From: Rhytidiadelphus loreus
Lineage: Eukaryota > Streptophyta > Bryopsida > Hypnales > Hylocomiaceae
Assembly: GCA_947034895.1 (NCBI GenBank)
Contig: OX344763.1
Span: 23,219,001 to 23,283,000, forward strand
Direction: 5' to 3'
Length of the DNA stretch: 64,000 nucleotides
A program made the position numbers and the translations under genes. The notes beneath the pieces were generated by a model. The model had not been told where the DNA came from, did not search any database, and saw only the letters and a list, made by a program, of their open reading frames with translations. Shown in pieces: positions 11,760-23,513 of the stretch. Within the stretch, counting starts at the first letter, position 1; every line of letters starts with the position of its first letter.

Positions 11760-12118
11760 CTGAACATTTTCATTAATTGAGAGCGGTCAATCCACAAGAT
11801 GGAACATCAAACTTCAAGGTTGATAGAAACATGATCTTTACAACTTCTACCAAGTACCATGATCGTTCAGAGAGTATATGATTTAACCTTACTTCTAAAA
11901 CAATGTCACATACAAATATAGAATACCAAGTAATTTTTCAAACTAACCAAGGCATTGCTAAATAATCATGTAGATTATTGCTTAGAAGATCTAAATTCAT
12001 CATAAAAAACTATTAAGGATCAATAGTATTCAATTGTAGTTATAAACCCAATTATAAAGGACAAAAGCATCTAGGATGAAAAAACAACTAATATCCAAGT
12101 CTACAAGATGAAAAGTAC
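11760..12118 (-). other. Predicted intron 2 of gene 1
   Basis: The donor is AGAG/GTACTT with its GT at 12118-12117, and the acceptor is TTCAG with its AG at 11761-11760. Joining in phase 1 creates a Gly codon and runs on into LEVLPKE. The kinase frame can be read 89 bases into this interval, giving a hydrophobic tail (LDISCFFILDAFVLYNWVY) that looks like intron read-through. Confidence 0.5.
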
Positions 12119-13608
12119 CTCTCATTAACATATACTTCAAGTATTGAAGTGTTGAGCAAATGGTGGAAAAAGTAGGACGCTCTTTAGGGTTGCCAATCCA
12201 ACATTGCTCAATCAAAGCCTTCAACATAGCTGGACAATCAATAGGCAATCCAGGACGCTCACCCATCAATACCATCTCTTTTATTTTCTTTGACATCCAC
12301 TCATCTTTGAAAGGTAAATCCCCGGTCAAAATTTCATAACACACCATCGCAAAACTATACACGTCACACTTGAATTTGTAATTCAAAATTCCTTCACTCT
12401 TTGCAGGGCCTTTTGGATCATCCACACTTGGCTGCACCAATTCAGGAGCCATCCATCGATCAGTTCCTTCATTGGAAGTCATGGCAGAATATGTAGCACT
12501 TCGTTCTTTTGTCTTGGATAGACCAAAGTCTCCCACTTTGGCTTGCACATACCCAATGTCCAAGTCAACAATTGTCACCATCTTTACAAGAATATTCTTA
12601 GACTTCAAATCTCTATGGATTATTCCTTTTGTATGAAGATAATTCACACCTTGAGCAATTTGAAACATCAAGTCCACTGCTTCGGAAATGGAGAATGGAG
12701 AAGAATTACCATGCTCCCCACATCTTCTTTGAATCAAGGCAAACAAATCACAATCCATTAATTCCATAATAATGGAACAACTCCTCTTGCTCATTGTACT
12801 AGTAAACATGGAGGTGATGTTGGGATGGCACAATTGGGAGAGGATTTCCACTTCCTTCAAGAAGAATGGGTTCTCTGGACCAAAGAATGTCTTCTTGGCA
12901 ACTAGAGTTCCTAACCACATCACCTTGTATACACTAGCTGATGCACCCCTCCCCAATTGCACTTCATGCCTATCTGAGACCACCCAAGCATACAAGTCCC
13001 GAAGAATGTTGCCCTCATCACAAGTTGGATTTGGATGAACACTCACAAGTCTTCGAAGAAGATACTTTGCGAGATCTGAAGTATCCAATGCTAATGTCAC
13101 TTTCTTGAGTAAATCTTCTTTATCCACATTGGCCTTCAACTTCACCATTTCGACTTCAACTTTGTTAAGGGTATCCACTTCAACCCAAGTTAGGCCACTT
13201 TGCATTATTGCACATTCGTCTTCACATAACAAAACCTTGCACAACTCCAGATTGAATCCCAAAGATGACACATACTCTGCCACATCTGCAAGTGTCATTG
13301 CAATTTCTACCCAGGTAGATTTTGAGCATTCAACAATGAAGTCTTCAATTTGCTTTCCCAAACCAATAAGAGCTTGAAGATTTCAACCCACTTGGTAATA
13401 TTCCAAGAAGAATCAAGACAACAATGTTGGGAATAAGATAATTCAAAAAAGGGCCTTGCAACTTGAACAACCACTTCAAGTTTATCAACAAGATATCCAC
13501 ATTGCTCTTTGTTAAAATTTGGAGAAGGCATCTTCCGCACGACCTCAAGACAACCTTCCAAAAGCTTCAAGCACAAGTCAAAGCTTTCCATTGCACCAAT
13601 ATTAACTT
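12119..13608 (-). pseudogene. Kinase exon (exon 2) of gene 1, with a 1-base frameshift
   Basis: The exon encodes an N-terminal helical region followed by a TKL-like protein kinase. Visible motifs are the glycine loop LGRGASASVYKV, VAKK, HRDLKSKN, DFG and APE; the loop is altered from GGFAS in gene 2 to GASAS. The N-terminal part starting MESFDLCLKLLEGC is open from 13591 to about 13360. There the minus strand has GGTTTGGG where gene 2 has GGTTTTGGG. This missing base moves the rest of the kinase into another frame, which is then open down to 12030. Exons 1 and 2 total 1548 bases; one more base restores the phase-1 junctions seen in gene 2. Unless it is a sequencing error, gene 1 cannot make a full kinase. 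An acceptor GTGCAG/AA at 13611-13609 fits the phase-1 donor of exon 1. Confidence 0.75.
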
Positions 13609-13695
13609 CTGCACAAATTCAATTGCATTTTGCAAGATTAAGTACCTACACATTAAGCATGACCACATATATGTAATAAATGAAAATTAAACTCA

Positions 13696-13848
13696 CACTA
13701 CAAGAAAATGAGGGCATATATGACTTGTTCAATATGACTTCACCAACCATAATAATTGCAAAATGATTGCAAAACAGTCATTTTGCAATCATTTTTGTTG
13801 GTGAAGTCATAGTAAACAAATCATATATGCCCTCATTTTCTTGTATTG
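13696..13848. mobile_element. 153-bp CACTA-type foldback MITE in intron 1 of gene 1
   Basis: It starts CACTACAAGAAAATGAGG and ends CCTCATTTTCTTGTATTG, and the whole element folds back on itself. It is flanked by TCA at 13693-13695 and 13849-13851. The paralogous intron of gene 2 reads AAATTCATCAAC without the element, giving an empty site that confirms the 3-bp target duplication. The insertion therefore postdates the gene duplication. Confidence 0.85.
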
Positions 13849-14002
13849 TCATCAACTAGAATACATCCTTGCCTTCTTTGACCAATTCAAGCAAGTGCTT
13901 CTAGTATACTAATCTTATTAAGCATACACATTTACAACACATTCAATTCAATTAACCTAAACTAAATAGTCAAGATGTTGCTTGAAATGGCATGAGCATT
14001 AC

Positions 14003-14060
14003 CCTTTTCTGCTTCAAACACCATACTAGGAGGACTATTTAAAGGCTCCTGTTCTTCCAT
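14003..14060 (-). CDS. First coding exon of kinase-LRR gene 1
   Basis: An ATG at 14060 opens 19 codons (MEEQEPLNSPPSMVFEAEK) and ends in phase 1 at AAGG/GTAATG. Joined to the acceptor at 13609 it reads on in frame as EVNIGAMES into the kinase N terminus. The same exon with matching phase and donor exists in gene 2 (51078-51132), and the amino acid pattern is conserved despite silent changes and one codon length difference. That conservation supports real coding function. More upstream non-coding exons are possible. Confidence 0.65.
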
Positions 14061-17000
14061 GATGGTGATAAAAAGCTCCAAAGTCTAAACATGAGAAAAG
14101 CCCCTTATTCTAAGAGTGCATACATCATAAACTGCACATTGCAATAAAATTAGTCATCAATATCTAGGATGCAAAGATAAAACATGACTAACCATCTGTA
14201 GTCAAAGCATTGTTACAGGAAAGATAAAACTGTTAAAGAGAGTTGAATCTTGAAATCTATAATGCTCTCAAACTATTTCAAAAACATAATTCAAACTTCA
14301 AACTATGTCCCAACTTGCTCCTCAAATAAAAAGCAAGCATGTACATTTGACAATGGAAACATCCATCAATGGAAGAAGCATCTACTACTCAATTTCTATG
14401 CACATTTCTCGGCCAAAGCTCTTAAGGTGAGGCCATGCCAAAGATTAGCCAAACAAATAGAGTTTGGTCAAAAGATACCTCTACTCTAAACAATCTACAC
14501 TAATATAAGTTTAGAATTGGCATGAAATGGATAGATTTAGAGTGAGCTAATCGTTTACTTTTGTCCAAGAATGATTCAAACTAATACCAACAGATATTGA
14601 GAGAAAGCACATCTCAATTAGAAATGGTTTGCATTCAAGAACACGACTTAAACTTGACATTGTTTACCTAACCACAAAAACAAACATCGCATTCAATGCA
14701 CTTTGGGGAAAGTCCAACATCCAAAAGATTCACCACTTCAACATCCACGTCTCTCAAATCCAAACCTCCAATGATACTTCTAGATTATTTTTAAATCTCA
14801 AGCACTCAACTCTAAGGACTAACAAGTTAACCCATATACTATCAACAGGTCCTCATCCAAGGGAAAGCAACTCAGACCTGCAAGATGGAGTTCACACAAA
14901 CATTGATATCTATATGACACACAAATAGAATGGCAAAAAAGCAAGTGCAAAAATGTGATATCTATGTACAAAGAGAAACTACTCAAAGAATTCATAGATT
15001 CTACATGAGATCAAGGGAGAGTTTGACAACAAGATGGAAGTCTAGTTTCTAACCGCACGGCACCGAGGAGAGCAATCATAGAGTTGTGTAGTAAACTTTG
15101 GTGTGGAGTCTATTACACAACAAGTCACAAATCAAGGTTCTAGAGTTTGTATTCAAGTTTCAAACTCCAATAAACTCCAATAAGGAAAATGAAGGCATGA
15201 AAATTCTTGAACTATGTAAATTACAACAGATTGCAACCGATGCCCTCAATCATGTGCAATATTCATCATTGAAACGCATTACCAGGAACATTACCAATGT
15301 CTGTTGGGCTACACACATTGGGAGTGCTGCAAGTCAAGTCACAGCCTATCCAAGATAGGCTATGAAAAAATCATCGAGTAATTCCAAGTACAAAAGCAAA
15401 GCACAACTATCATACACCAAGCCCTGCCATAGCTGCACAGAATAAGACTTGGTTAACAATTCACAAATCGTTTCAACAAGACATGGAAGAGAGAAAAGCG
15501 ATTCCATCACCCTTGCATGTGGCCCCAAGGCTTCCATGAGGGTGTATGAATCATAGGATACATTAATTTAACCTATTTTTCCAAAGACTAGTGGTGTGCA
15601 TACACGTAACAATGCAATTGTCAATATTCAGTGCAAAAATGACAGCAACTCTCCAAAACCTGATTCTACGCAAGCAGACACCGAATAGTGTCGACTGAAT
15701 AAGGTGGAGACTACGGGCCACGAAGAAAGTGAGATCTGGACACTTCATCAGAGGTTCCATCCCTCAATCGGAACGTACATCTGGTCAAAGAAGCAAGTGA
15801 CACCATCTGCAGACATAACTTTGACCCGTCAAAACTTCTGCATGAGGGTCCAAATAACACATTCCTTGGTGCGATGGAGTCCTGTTTCATTCGCCAACAA
15901 ATCCAAACAAAAAATGGACCAAACTGAACCAGTCTCACAAATGGAACCACGCTTACCAGAAAGAACTGGTGCCTTCGATGCTTCTGCCTTAAAATGAAAA
16001 ACTTCTGCTTAGCACTGGATGGACACCTTAAACTCAACCAGCTATGATGACTCGACCAGGATCAACCCGAAAGGAGAGTGAGCACTGTTCCAGGTGTTCA
16101 TGGTGGCAACCATAAATGATCAACATCAACAACGATACCAATTTACAACGAGCATGAAGAGGATGTCACATATATACGATCAAAGAACAGTGCCATGGCC
16201 AAACGTTGATCGGTAGCTGAAGTCTCAAACGCCAAACCGTTCCACTCCAAAACACTGCTCGAAGCTTGGTGAGAAGAGTATCTAAGATTTGCTTAATTGA
16301 GGAATAACGGATTCCGATCCAAAACGGAAGGTGAGCCACAAACAACACCGTGGACTCACCAGAGTTGCTCTGTAACGCTAATAATGGCAAACTGAGCAAG
16401 AGACGATGATAACAAACGCTTCGTTACAAACCCTACCGAGGACAGTCTGTTCACCGACAGTAGCCCGATCGCAGTGACAAAAATCGGGAGGAGCGAAGGT
16501 AGGAAGACGATCGAATCCGGATTTCAAGTAGATCAGTCCCTAGAACCAGACTATAAGCATTCCATTGAGAATTGTCGTTCTCTCTGATTGCCAAGCCACG
16601 ATTCCATGTGAAATCAAATCCCTGTTTTGGGCTCCGTAGCTTTCTAGATCTTTGCTCTCTGATCTACAGCTTCACTTGAACTCTCATTCAGCCTTCAGAA
16701 CGAAGCGTGCCAGTCAAACTAGCATTTAGACGGTGATTACTGCAGCTACTGCTAATTTTTCTCCAACTGTTCTCTACTTCCGGTGGTCAGAAGGAAGGGA
16801 TTTTTATTCATGAAGTTTCAGTGCGGTTGTGTTGTTGGAGAGGATATTGAGAACGAGGTCAAGACTCACAGACTCACAGACTCAGTTTCTACTCCGGTCA
16901 CGAAGAAAAGGAACCCATGAGGTCGGAACACTTCATCAGAGGTTCAGCTGGGTGTACATCCCTCAATCGAAATCTAGCTATGGCAAGTGACACCATCTAC

Positions 17001-17918
17001 CGACATAACTTTGACTCAAATAACTATCGCATACGGGTCCAAAGACCGCATTCCTTGGTGCGATGGAATCATCTTCCATTCGCCAACAAGACCATACAAA
17101 AAATGAACCAAAATTAACCAGTCTCATAAATGAAACGATGCTTACTAGCAATAAGTGGTTTCTTCGATGCTCCTGCATTACAATGAAAACTTCTGCTTAG
17201 CACTGGATGGACGTCTTGAACTCAATTAGCTATGGTGACGCGACGAGGATCAACTCGAAAGGAGAGAAAGCACTGTTCCAGAATTTCATAAGTTCAACTA
17301 TCATCGATTACCATCAACAACGACAACAACGGAGAACAAGCATGAAGAGGATGTCACTTACAATCCAAGGCGAGATTAAGCTGATCCATAGCTGAAGGCT
17401 GAATCGCCTAACCCTCCCACTCTACAACACAGCTTGACGCCTTCACGAGCAGCTGAGGAGAGCATCTCAGATTTGCTTAATTGAGGAAAATCGAATACCA
17501 AAACGAAAGGTGCATCAGGGAGAGTGACCACTTCGTCATCCAGCTCTCTCTCAAACCCCGACCCGGTGGGGACGATGGTGGGGTACCCATGATCCAGAGT
17601 GTCAATAATGGTACCATTTGTTGCAGCCGCCCCACGTGAGGACTAACATTGTGTAAGGACGACGCCAGGGAGACAACGACTTTTTAAGGGGGTTATTACT
17701 CCAGGATTTACACGACGACGAGAGCCGATACGCGGCGTAATCCGCGAGGGGGAAATCCTCCCTGGAAAGATTTCTTTTCAACCGGCCCGCTGGGAACCGC
17801 ATGGGTACCACATGCCCTCAGAGGATCAACGCGCCTGCACGCCGGCCAAAGGGAGCTACAGTACTGAGCAGGTGAAAAGCACTCAGCAGCTGGTTGGAAA
17901 GTTCCTAGCTAAGGGGCA
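14061..17918. repeat. 5' flank and putative promoter region of gene 1 (unit A)
   Basis: Collinear with 51133-55080 (unit C) and partly with 31291-35367 (unit B). No protein domain is visible in its short open frames. The region nearest exon 1 should hold the promoter and 5' UTR of gene 1, but I cannot place a TATA box with confidence. The distal part (about 16.4-17.9 kb) is richer in GC. It contains the internal direct repeat listed separately. Confidence 0.7.
15720..17500. repeat. Internal direct repeat in 5' flank A (two copies, about 1.2 kb apart)
   Basis: The block around CACTTCATCAGAGGTTC at about 15738 returns at about 16928. It is followed both times by the same words (GGTGCGATGGAATC, GCACTGGATGGAC, AGATTTGCTTAATTGAGGAA). 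The two copies span roughly 15720-16311 and 16895-17500. Unit C has the same pair (52790-53355 and 53970-54560); unit B has only one. Confidence 0.7.
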
Positions 17919-18277
17919 CTCTCAATTGGGAGCCTGGACCTCCAAGAGCTGGCCCCCCCGCCGTGGGGTCTCACTCTTAGATAGGTCAAAGTAGGCCAAT
18001 ACTTTAAAGGTGATGAACAGGAGAGAAGGCCGAGTCCCAAATGGTTTTGTACCCTCTCCTTAATGGCACAGCAATAAGCTCGAAATTGGGTGGTAATTAA
18101 ATTCATTTAACTATCTGTAACTGAGATTTGTACCCCAGATGAAATCCAAAGCTTCCATTTGCAAAATTTCATACACACTCAAACTTCACAATCTCCACTT
18201 TGCACCTCATCTTTCGACCATCACATTCCTTTGCACGAGAACACAATTTTGATTAAGATTCCTTCATATGCACTTAT

Positions 18278-19223
18278 TTAACCCTTTAAAGGTTTTCAAC
18301 TATGTTTTCACTCAAATTGCTCCAAAACTGCCATTTCTAGTACAATTACCAAATTTAGAGAAAAAAAACATTTTTGGACACATGCAACCATAGGATCATG
18401 TACTCTGTTGGTTTGAGGAGATGTGAAAAAAAATTCAGAAATTTTCAGTGTAGATGCAAGATATCAACGTTTAAAGTGACAATAATCTTTTTCTTGGCCC
18501 TACAAAAAATAGGGCAGTTGCACTTCAGAAGGTCACATTTATATATAAAAATGTCCAAAATGGTGGTTCTTCTTTGGATTCATTCTTCAAGGCAAGTTGT
18601 CTACATGCTTGAAAATTTTGAGATCATTTGGAATTGTACAACATATAGGAAAAAAATAGTAAGTAGAAAGAAGTAGAGAATGATTCAAAATACTAAATTG
18701 TTAACAATTTAGTTATGGAATTGAAAATTTTCAATCCCAATGGTTGTAATAAACAATCTATACCTAGTGTTTTTATTTTCTTAAAAAAACATTGAAAATT
18801 GAGTCAAATAAAGGACTTGAAAGTTTATCTTAGAGTATAAATTCTATAACTACACGTAAACTACCTGCAAACTAAAACTCCTCGTAACTTTCATCTCAAT
18901 AATCAAAATGGAATGATTCAAAGCTTTTCACGTACATATAAATCTAAAAAACCATTTTCAAATTTTTATTTCTTAAAACAATGATTTTTGAAGAAGTTTT
19001 TTTTGTTGCCTAGATTGCCCGCCAATCGCTAAGAAATACATATTACACAATAACTTTTTAACCATGTAGTCAAAAGTTATGAGAATTGTTGGGCCTTAAA
19101 GCTACTCCTCGGGCATATGTTGTGTGAAAATTTCAAAGAAAAATAAATAAAAACTCCTTTTGTAGTGAGCTACCCCAAATTGCTATGTTGTTTAAAAACG
19201 CAATTTAGGGCTTTAGGAATTAA
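18278..19223. mobile_element. TTAA-target non-autonomous DNA transposon (copy 3)
   Basis: TTAA at 18278-18281 is followed by CCCTTTAAAGG, and GGGCTTTAGGAA precedes TTAA at 19220-19223, so the ends are degenerate versions of the family termini. The interior (CAAAACTGCCATTTCTAG, then AACCATAGGATCATGTACTC) matches the partial copy at 59682. No coding capacity. Confidence 0.5.
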
Positions 19224-20404
19224 TATATAGATTTGTCATACATGTAAAACCATGATGATTTAGAGAATTTAGTTGTCATATTGATGCTTTTTACAAGGCA
19301 TTGGTTTTCATTTCTATATGTTCCTATTTAAACACATGTTTTCATTTGTAGAAATAAAATGACAACTTTTATTGCAATCATTTTATATGTCCTTCACTTC
19401 ATTATATGATTTCATTTATTTTCACTTCATTTTAGATAATTTCATTTACTACATGAAGTGAAATTATGTAGTAAATGAAATTTATCATTATTGATTTTTT
19501 TCCCTTTGATAATGCTAAATAATTTAATAATTTATTTTAATTTGCAAATATCCTAATTAAAAAGAAGAAGAAGAAAATAACATTTACCATAAAATTGAAA
19601 TATATACAATGCATTGAACATTGTTTTAGAATATTTATTTTTTGTATTTTTAAATCATGTTAAATATTTATTTAATTATTTAGAGAATATTAAACTGATT
19701 TATGAATTGAATGTAAAACTTTTCTTCTTCTTAAATACAAAGAATTTTTTGTTATTCTCTTCTTTTAATTTAAAATCAATGTAGTTTTTAAAGTTCAACT
19801 TATAAACAACTTGTGTGGCATTGTGCACTTGTCTAAGTGTTTTCTGTGATTTACCTATATATTCTTTTAATTTTTAATTTTTAGAATAATTTATTTGTAA
19901 TTAAATTAAATTTATAGAAACAAAATTAAATTGGAAACCCTTAACTTTCACACTTAAAAACCAAAAGTACAAAACAACTTTAGTGTATTTCTACTCATTG
20001 AAAGCTTTTTGGAAATGCCAAGAATGACATCAAAAACTCTTATACTCTATTTTTCATAATTTAATTCAATTTATAGTCTTGAAAATTGCTCATAAATTCA
20101 AAAGCAATGATACAACTTTAGTATAACCTTCACGGGAACCTTTGTCTAGTCAAACTCTCCAATGGTATAAAGAGAATGATCAATGAGCACACAACCAAGG
20201 ATATCTCAATATTACATACAAAACAAACTAGAACAAATGTTACCATTGTCTTTTTATTTTTACATTTATTCAACTTTTACTTTGCACACATAAGTAAATG
20301 AAGGGTGAAAAAACTCTACACTCTTGATTGATAATGAATCAAGAGGTCAAATTCTCTTCTTTAAGGTGTTGATGTTAAAGTTTTGTTTTTAATTGTCAAT
20401 TCAT

Positions 20405-20505
20405 TTAAAAGCTCGATTTTTTTTCTCTTTTTCTTTTTTTCCCTCCCCCTCCTTTTTCCTTTTTTTCCTTCCCCCTCCCCCTCTTTTTGCCTTTTTATCT
20501 TAGAG
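20405..20505 (+). repeat. Polypyrimidine (CT-rich) tract
   Basis: About 100 bases are almost purely T and C on the plus strand, with runs such as TTTTTTCCCTCCCCCTCC. It lies beside the GC-rich end of the unit-A insertion. Confidence 0.7.
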
Positions 20506-20868
20506 TAGGTCCCGGCGGCCCCCCAAAGACCCCCCTTCGGAGGCCAGTCCCCCTCCAGGTGGTCTCTTTTGGAGCCCTAGAGGCCAGGACCTGGAGGGAC
20601 CTTTTACAAGCAGAAATAACCCGGAAGCTCAAGAAATGAACTGGTACGGAAGCTGAATCAATGAACTAGCGCCACGTTTACTAGCAAGGGTGCAGGAACA
20701 AAGATTCAAACTTAAAATAGGGGGTCTGGGGGAAGGTCCGGCCCCTCCAGCCCTGCCCGGCCGGAATGTGCGGGCTGGAGCCTGGACCTCCAGGCTGGTG
20801 GTGTTTTTAATGGAGCCCTCCTGGACCCTTCCAATCTTGGAGGTCCAAGAGGCAATGGAGAGGCGTTC

Positions 20869-21153
20869 TAAGGGTGTATTTCTAAAGATACTTGTTGTAA
20901 TGGAAAATAGTACTCCGTATGTACAAGATGCCCTTCTTGGAGCAGATGGTGTGAAGAGGATGGTGTGAAGAGGATGGTGTAATTTAGATATTGCATGTGT
21001 TTGTGTGGGCGAGAAGATATTTTTATGATTTCTACAAAATTTTCAACTAATGTTGCACTTGCTCCTTGAGATTTTTTATTTCTGTAGTTGATTTATCAAT
21101 TGTAGACCGTCACATCTGGTGACCTTATCTCACGTATGCTGCAGAGGAGGGCA
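20869..21153. repeat. Distal part of duplicated unit A
   Basis: From AGGGTGTATTTCTAAAGATA to GAGGAGGGCATTC this stretch matches 55081-55370 of unit C, including GGAGCAGATGGTGTGAAGAG, whose last part is repeated twice here. After GGCATTC the two copies part. Confidence 0.65.
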
Positions 21154-21872
21154 TTCATCACCAAATTTAAAATTAACTACATAATCTAAATTCAAAAAAT
21201 GACAAAATGTGTTAAAATTTGAAGTATAGACTATTGCTCTACTTTCTCTATAATCCATGCCAAGAACAATTATACACCAACAACTCCCAAAGAATATGCC
21301 ATGCTCATCAACATCCACCAACATTGATTTGGCTCTAAATTGCTTTTTAGAATTTGAAAGAACCTCAAATCAAGCAAACACCTTATAGGTTGAGAATAGG
21401 TTAGTGATAAATTAGTAGTAGATTGTGATGGATTTAAAACAACTTCTAAAGCCTTGTAATTAAGATTGTAATTTATTGTCTCAAATTCTTTTACTACAAT
21501 ACTACTACTTCTCTTGGGTTGATATGCCTAAAAATTTAATACATTTATTTTCTCTCCAACAACTTTCATAATATGTAGATACTTTTAAATTTTGTAAAGA
21601 ATTGACTATGCAATGACATTAGAAAAAATATGAGCCCTAGAAGGGGCTGTAAGTTCCCAACCTGCAAGGAACTCTGGCAGAAAGAGAAAAATAGAAAAAT
21701 TCAATTTAACTCAATTCAATTTAACTCAATTCAATTTAATTCAATTCAATTTTAACAATTTTAAAAAATAAAAATAAAAATTTCGATCAACAAATTTCTG
21801 GGCCTAATTAGTGTGAGACAAGTTAGTGCAATAATTGAAAACATATTGAAAAAATTGAAAAAAAACGTTATT
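21154..21872. other. Intergenic with short (CAATTTAACT)-like repeats
   Basis: The first 80 bases match 57141-57220, as if about 1.77 kb present in unit C were missing here. Short tandem repeats of CAATTTAACTCAATT lie near 21697-21765. No gene recognised. Confidence 0.5.
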
Positions 21873-22801
21873 ATTACCCCCTAAAGGACCAAGGCCTTTT
21901 TTCTGCCAGAAAACACTCAAAACTGCCATATCTATAACAAGGAGTAAAAAATTGAAACATTTTTTTCCATATATAACCGTAGGATCTTACACCTAACTAG
22001 TATGAAAGTGTGTGGAAAAAATTTCAAAATTTTTGACCGCTCAGATTGCAAGATATCTGCGTTTAAAGTGGAAAAAAAAGTTTTTCAGCACATTGCGGGA
22101 CTAGATTTTTTGACTTTGAACATTTTTAACTTAAAATTTTTGCACTACAGAGTTTTGAGCTTTAAATCTATATAGTGAAGAATTGAGTTGAGAGTCTAGG
22201 TAAAAAAAATAATTCAAAAAAAAAATTATCATTCTTAAGAAAATTGTTGAGAAGTAGGTATGAGATAGAAGGAAAATCTAAAATATTCATATATTTTAGA
22301 TGGAATTAAAATTCACTAATCCCAATGGTGAGATTGTTCTAGCAAGTAAATCAGACCATGCAAAAAAAAGAAAATTGAAAAATTTGAAAAATTGCATTCA
22401 GAAATGAATCCTACAAGTTATTTTTTTCAAAAAGATGCTCTAACTGCTCGAATAACAAGAATGTCCATAACTTTCTCATAATATATCCAAATGAAATGAA
22501 TCAAAGCTTTCCAGATAGACAAAAATATAATCTATGAAAATTCAAATTCAAATTCAAATTCATATTTTTGTCCATTTTTGGGGGGCTGCCCGAGCTGCCC
22601 GCCGTCCCCTCATTTGAGCTTATTTGGTCATAACTATTGTTCCCGGGCACCAATTTTGAAAAAAATTATATTCCCACGAAGATAATCAACTTTTCTACCT
22701 CCAAAAAAAAATTCAAAATATTAGAAGAAAATTTCAGCCTGTAGGTACCTACCCGAAAACGCATTTATCCCCCGAAGGGACAATGGACCTTTAGGGGTTA
22801 A
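21873..22801. mobile_element. TTAA-target non-autonomous DNA transposon (copy 4)
   Basis: It starts TTAC-CCCCTAAAGGACC (first target copy changed at one base) and ends GGACCTTTAGGGG-TTAA at 22798-22801. Inverted termini CCCCTAAAGG are followed by subterminal AAGGCC on one side and CATTGTCCC on the other. The interior is collinear with 5035-5950. There is no open frame of note, so it would depend on a transposase elsewhere. Confidence 0.65.
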
Positions 22802-23310
22802 AATAAATACAAAATTGAAATTTTTTGGGAATCTGATGTGGCATTAGTGCGACCACATTAGACAGCTCTTTTTAAAAAGAAATCAATCTTTCAATTATTT
22901 TCAAATATTTTTTATTAATTTATTAATTAGTTTTCAAATTTTTTAAAGTTTTTAATTAAAAATAATAATAATATTATTATTTTTAAATTTTTTTGGGTTG
23001 GACACTATTCATCATATTCCCGCAGAGTTTCCTTCAGGGTAATCCCTCAAAGGGAAGCAGCCCCTTTGAGGGCTAATTTTTTTCCTAATGAAGGTCTTAG
23101 TGAGCCATAAATCATAATGTCCTCAATTCTTTCTCCCTTCTAATCAAATGTTTGTAATCTTTTTGTGTAACTTGAAACATCCAAATAAGCAATTTTTTAT
23201 GAAGTTCAAAATTCAAATATTACAATAGAAATTGTCCACATTTCCAAATAATCAATTGAAGGTTTTGGGGTCAAGAGACTTTGGCAATGGAAATTTTTAT
23301 GTGGATATAT
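22802..23310. other. Intergenic, AT-rich
   Basis: No gene, RNA or clear repeat is recognised apart from short AT-rich tracts (AATAATAATAATATTATTAT near 22965). Confidence 0.5.
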
Positions 23311-23513
23311 CACTACAAGAAAAAGGGGTGTTTTAAGTAGTTTCCTAGATGTCACGTCTTTTAAGTAATGTCTTATAAGTAAGTTTTTAAGTAAAATTTT
23401 ACTAAAAAGACAATCTTTTTAGTAAAATTTTACTGAAAAACTTACTTAAAAGACGTCACTTAAAAGACGTGACATCTAGGACATTACTTAAAATACCCCT
23501 TTCTCTTGTAGTG
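23311..23513. mobile_element. 203-bp CACTA-type foldback MITE (copy 1)
   Basis: It starts CACTACAAGAAAAAGGGGTG and ends CCTTTCTCTTGTAGTG, with the whole element nearly self-complementary. It has the same length and layout as the two copies at 28524 and 29927 but more mismatches between arms. It is flanked by ATAT on both sides; a clean 3-bp duplication is not evident. Confidence 0.8.

Larger units (their letters stand above)
17919..20868. mobile_element. About 2.95-kb insertion present in unit A, absent from unit C
   Basis: Unit C runs directly from GGAAAGTTCGTAGGTCA into GGGTGTATTTCTAAAG at 55081, while in unit A the same two words are separated by this stretch. Both ends of the insert are GC-rich and share the word GGACCTCCAAGA in inverted orientation (near 17936 and 20843). 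It contains a TTAA element (18278-19223), a small perfect hairpin (19438-19482) and a polypyrimidine tract. No coding region is recognised, and no target duplication is clear. Confidence 0.4.

Noticed and set aside
10553..11776. Plus-strand open frame of about 407 codons with a 24-residue repeat (EDKFPTSFGKASKLEHPLKS)
   Set aside because: It is the exact antisense of the LRR exon. The 72-bp repeat unit happens to lack stops in this frame, so openness is inherited by every unit. The minus-strand reading gives canonical LRRs.
12543..13377. Plus-strand open frames opposite the kinase exon of gene 1
   Set aside because: Antisense shadows of conserved kinase sequence; no domain in this orientation.
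13696..13848. Hairpin as a microRNA precursor in the intron of gene 1
   Set aside because: The CACTA-type ends, 3-bp target duplication and empty site in gene 2 identify a MITE; a small-RNA role cannot be judged from sequence.
20690..20968. 92-codon frame in the GC-rich end of the unit-A insertion
   Set aside because: No domain, not conserved in unit C where the insert is absent, and GC-rich sequence yields chance open frames.
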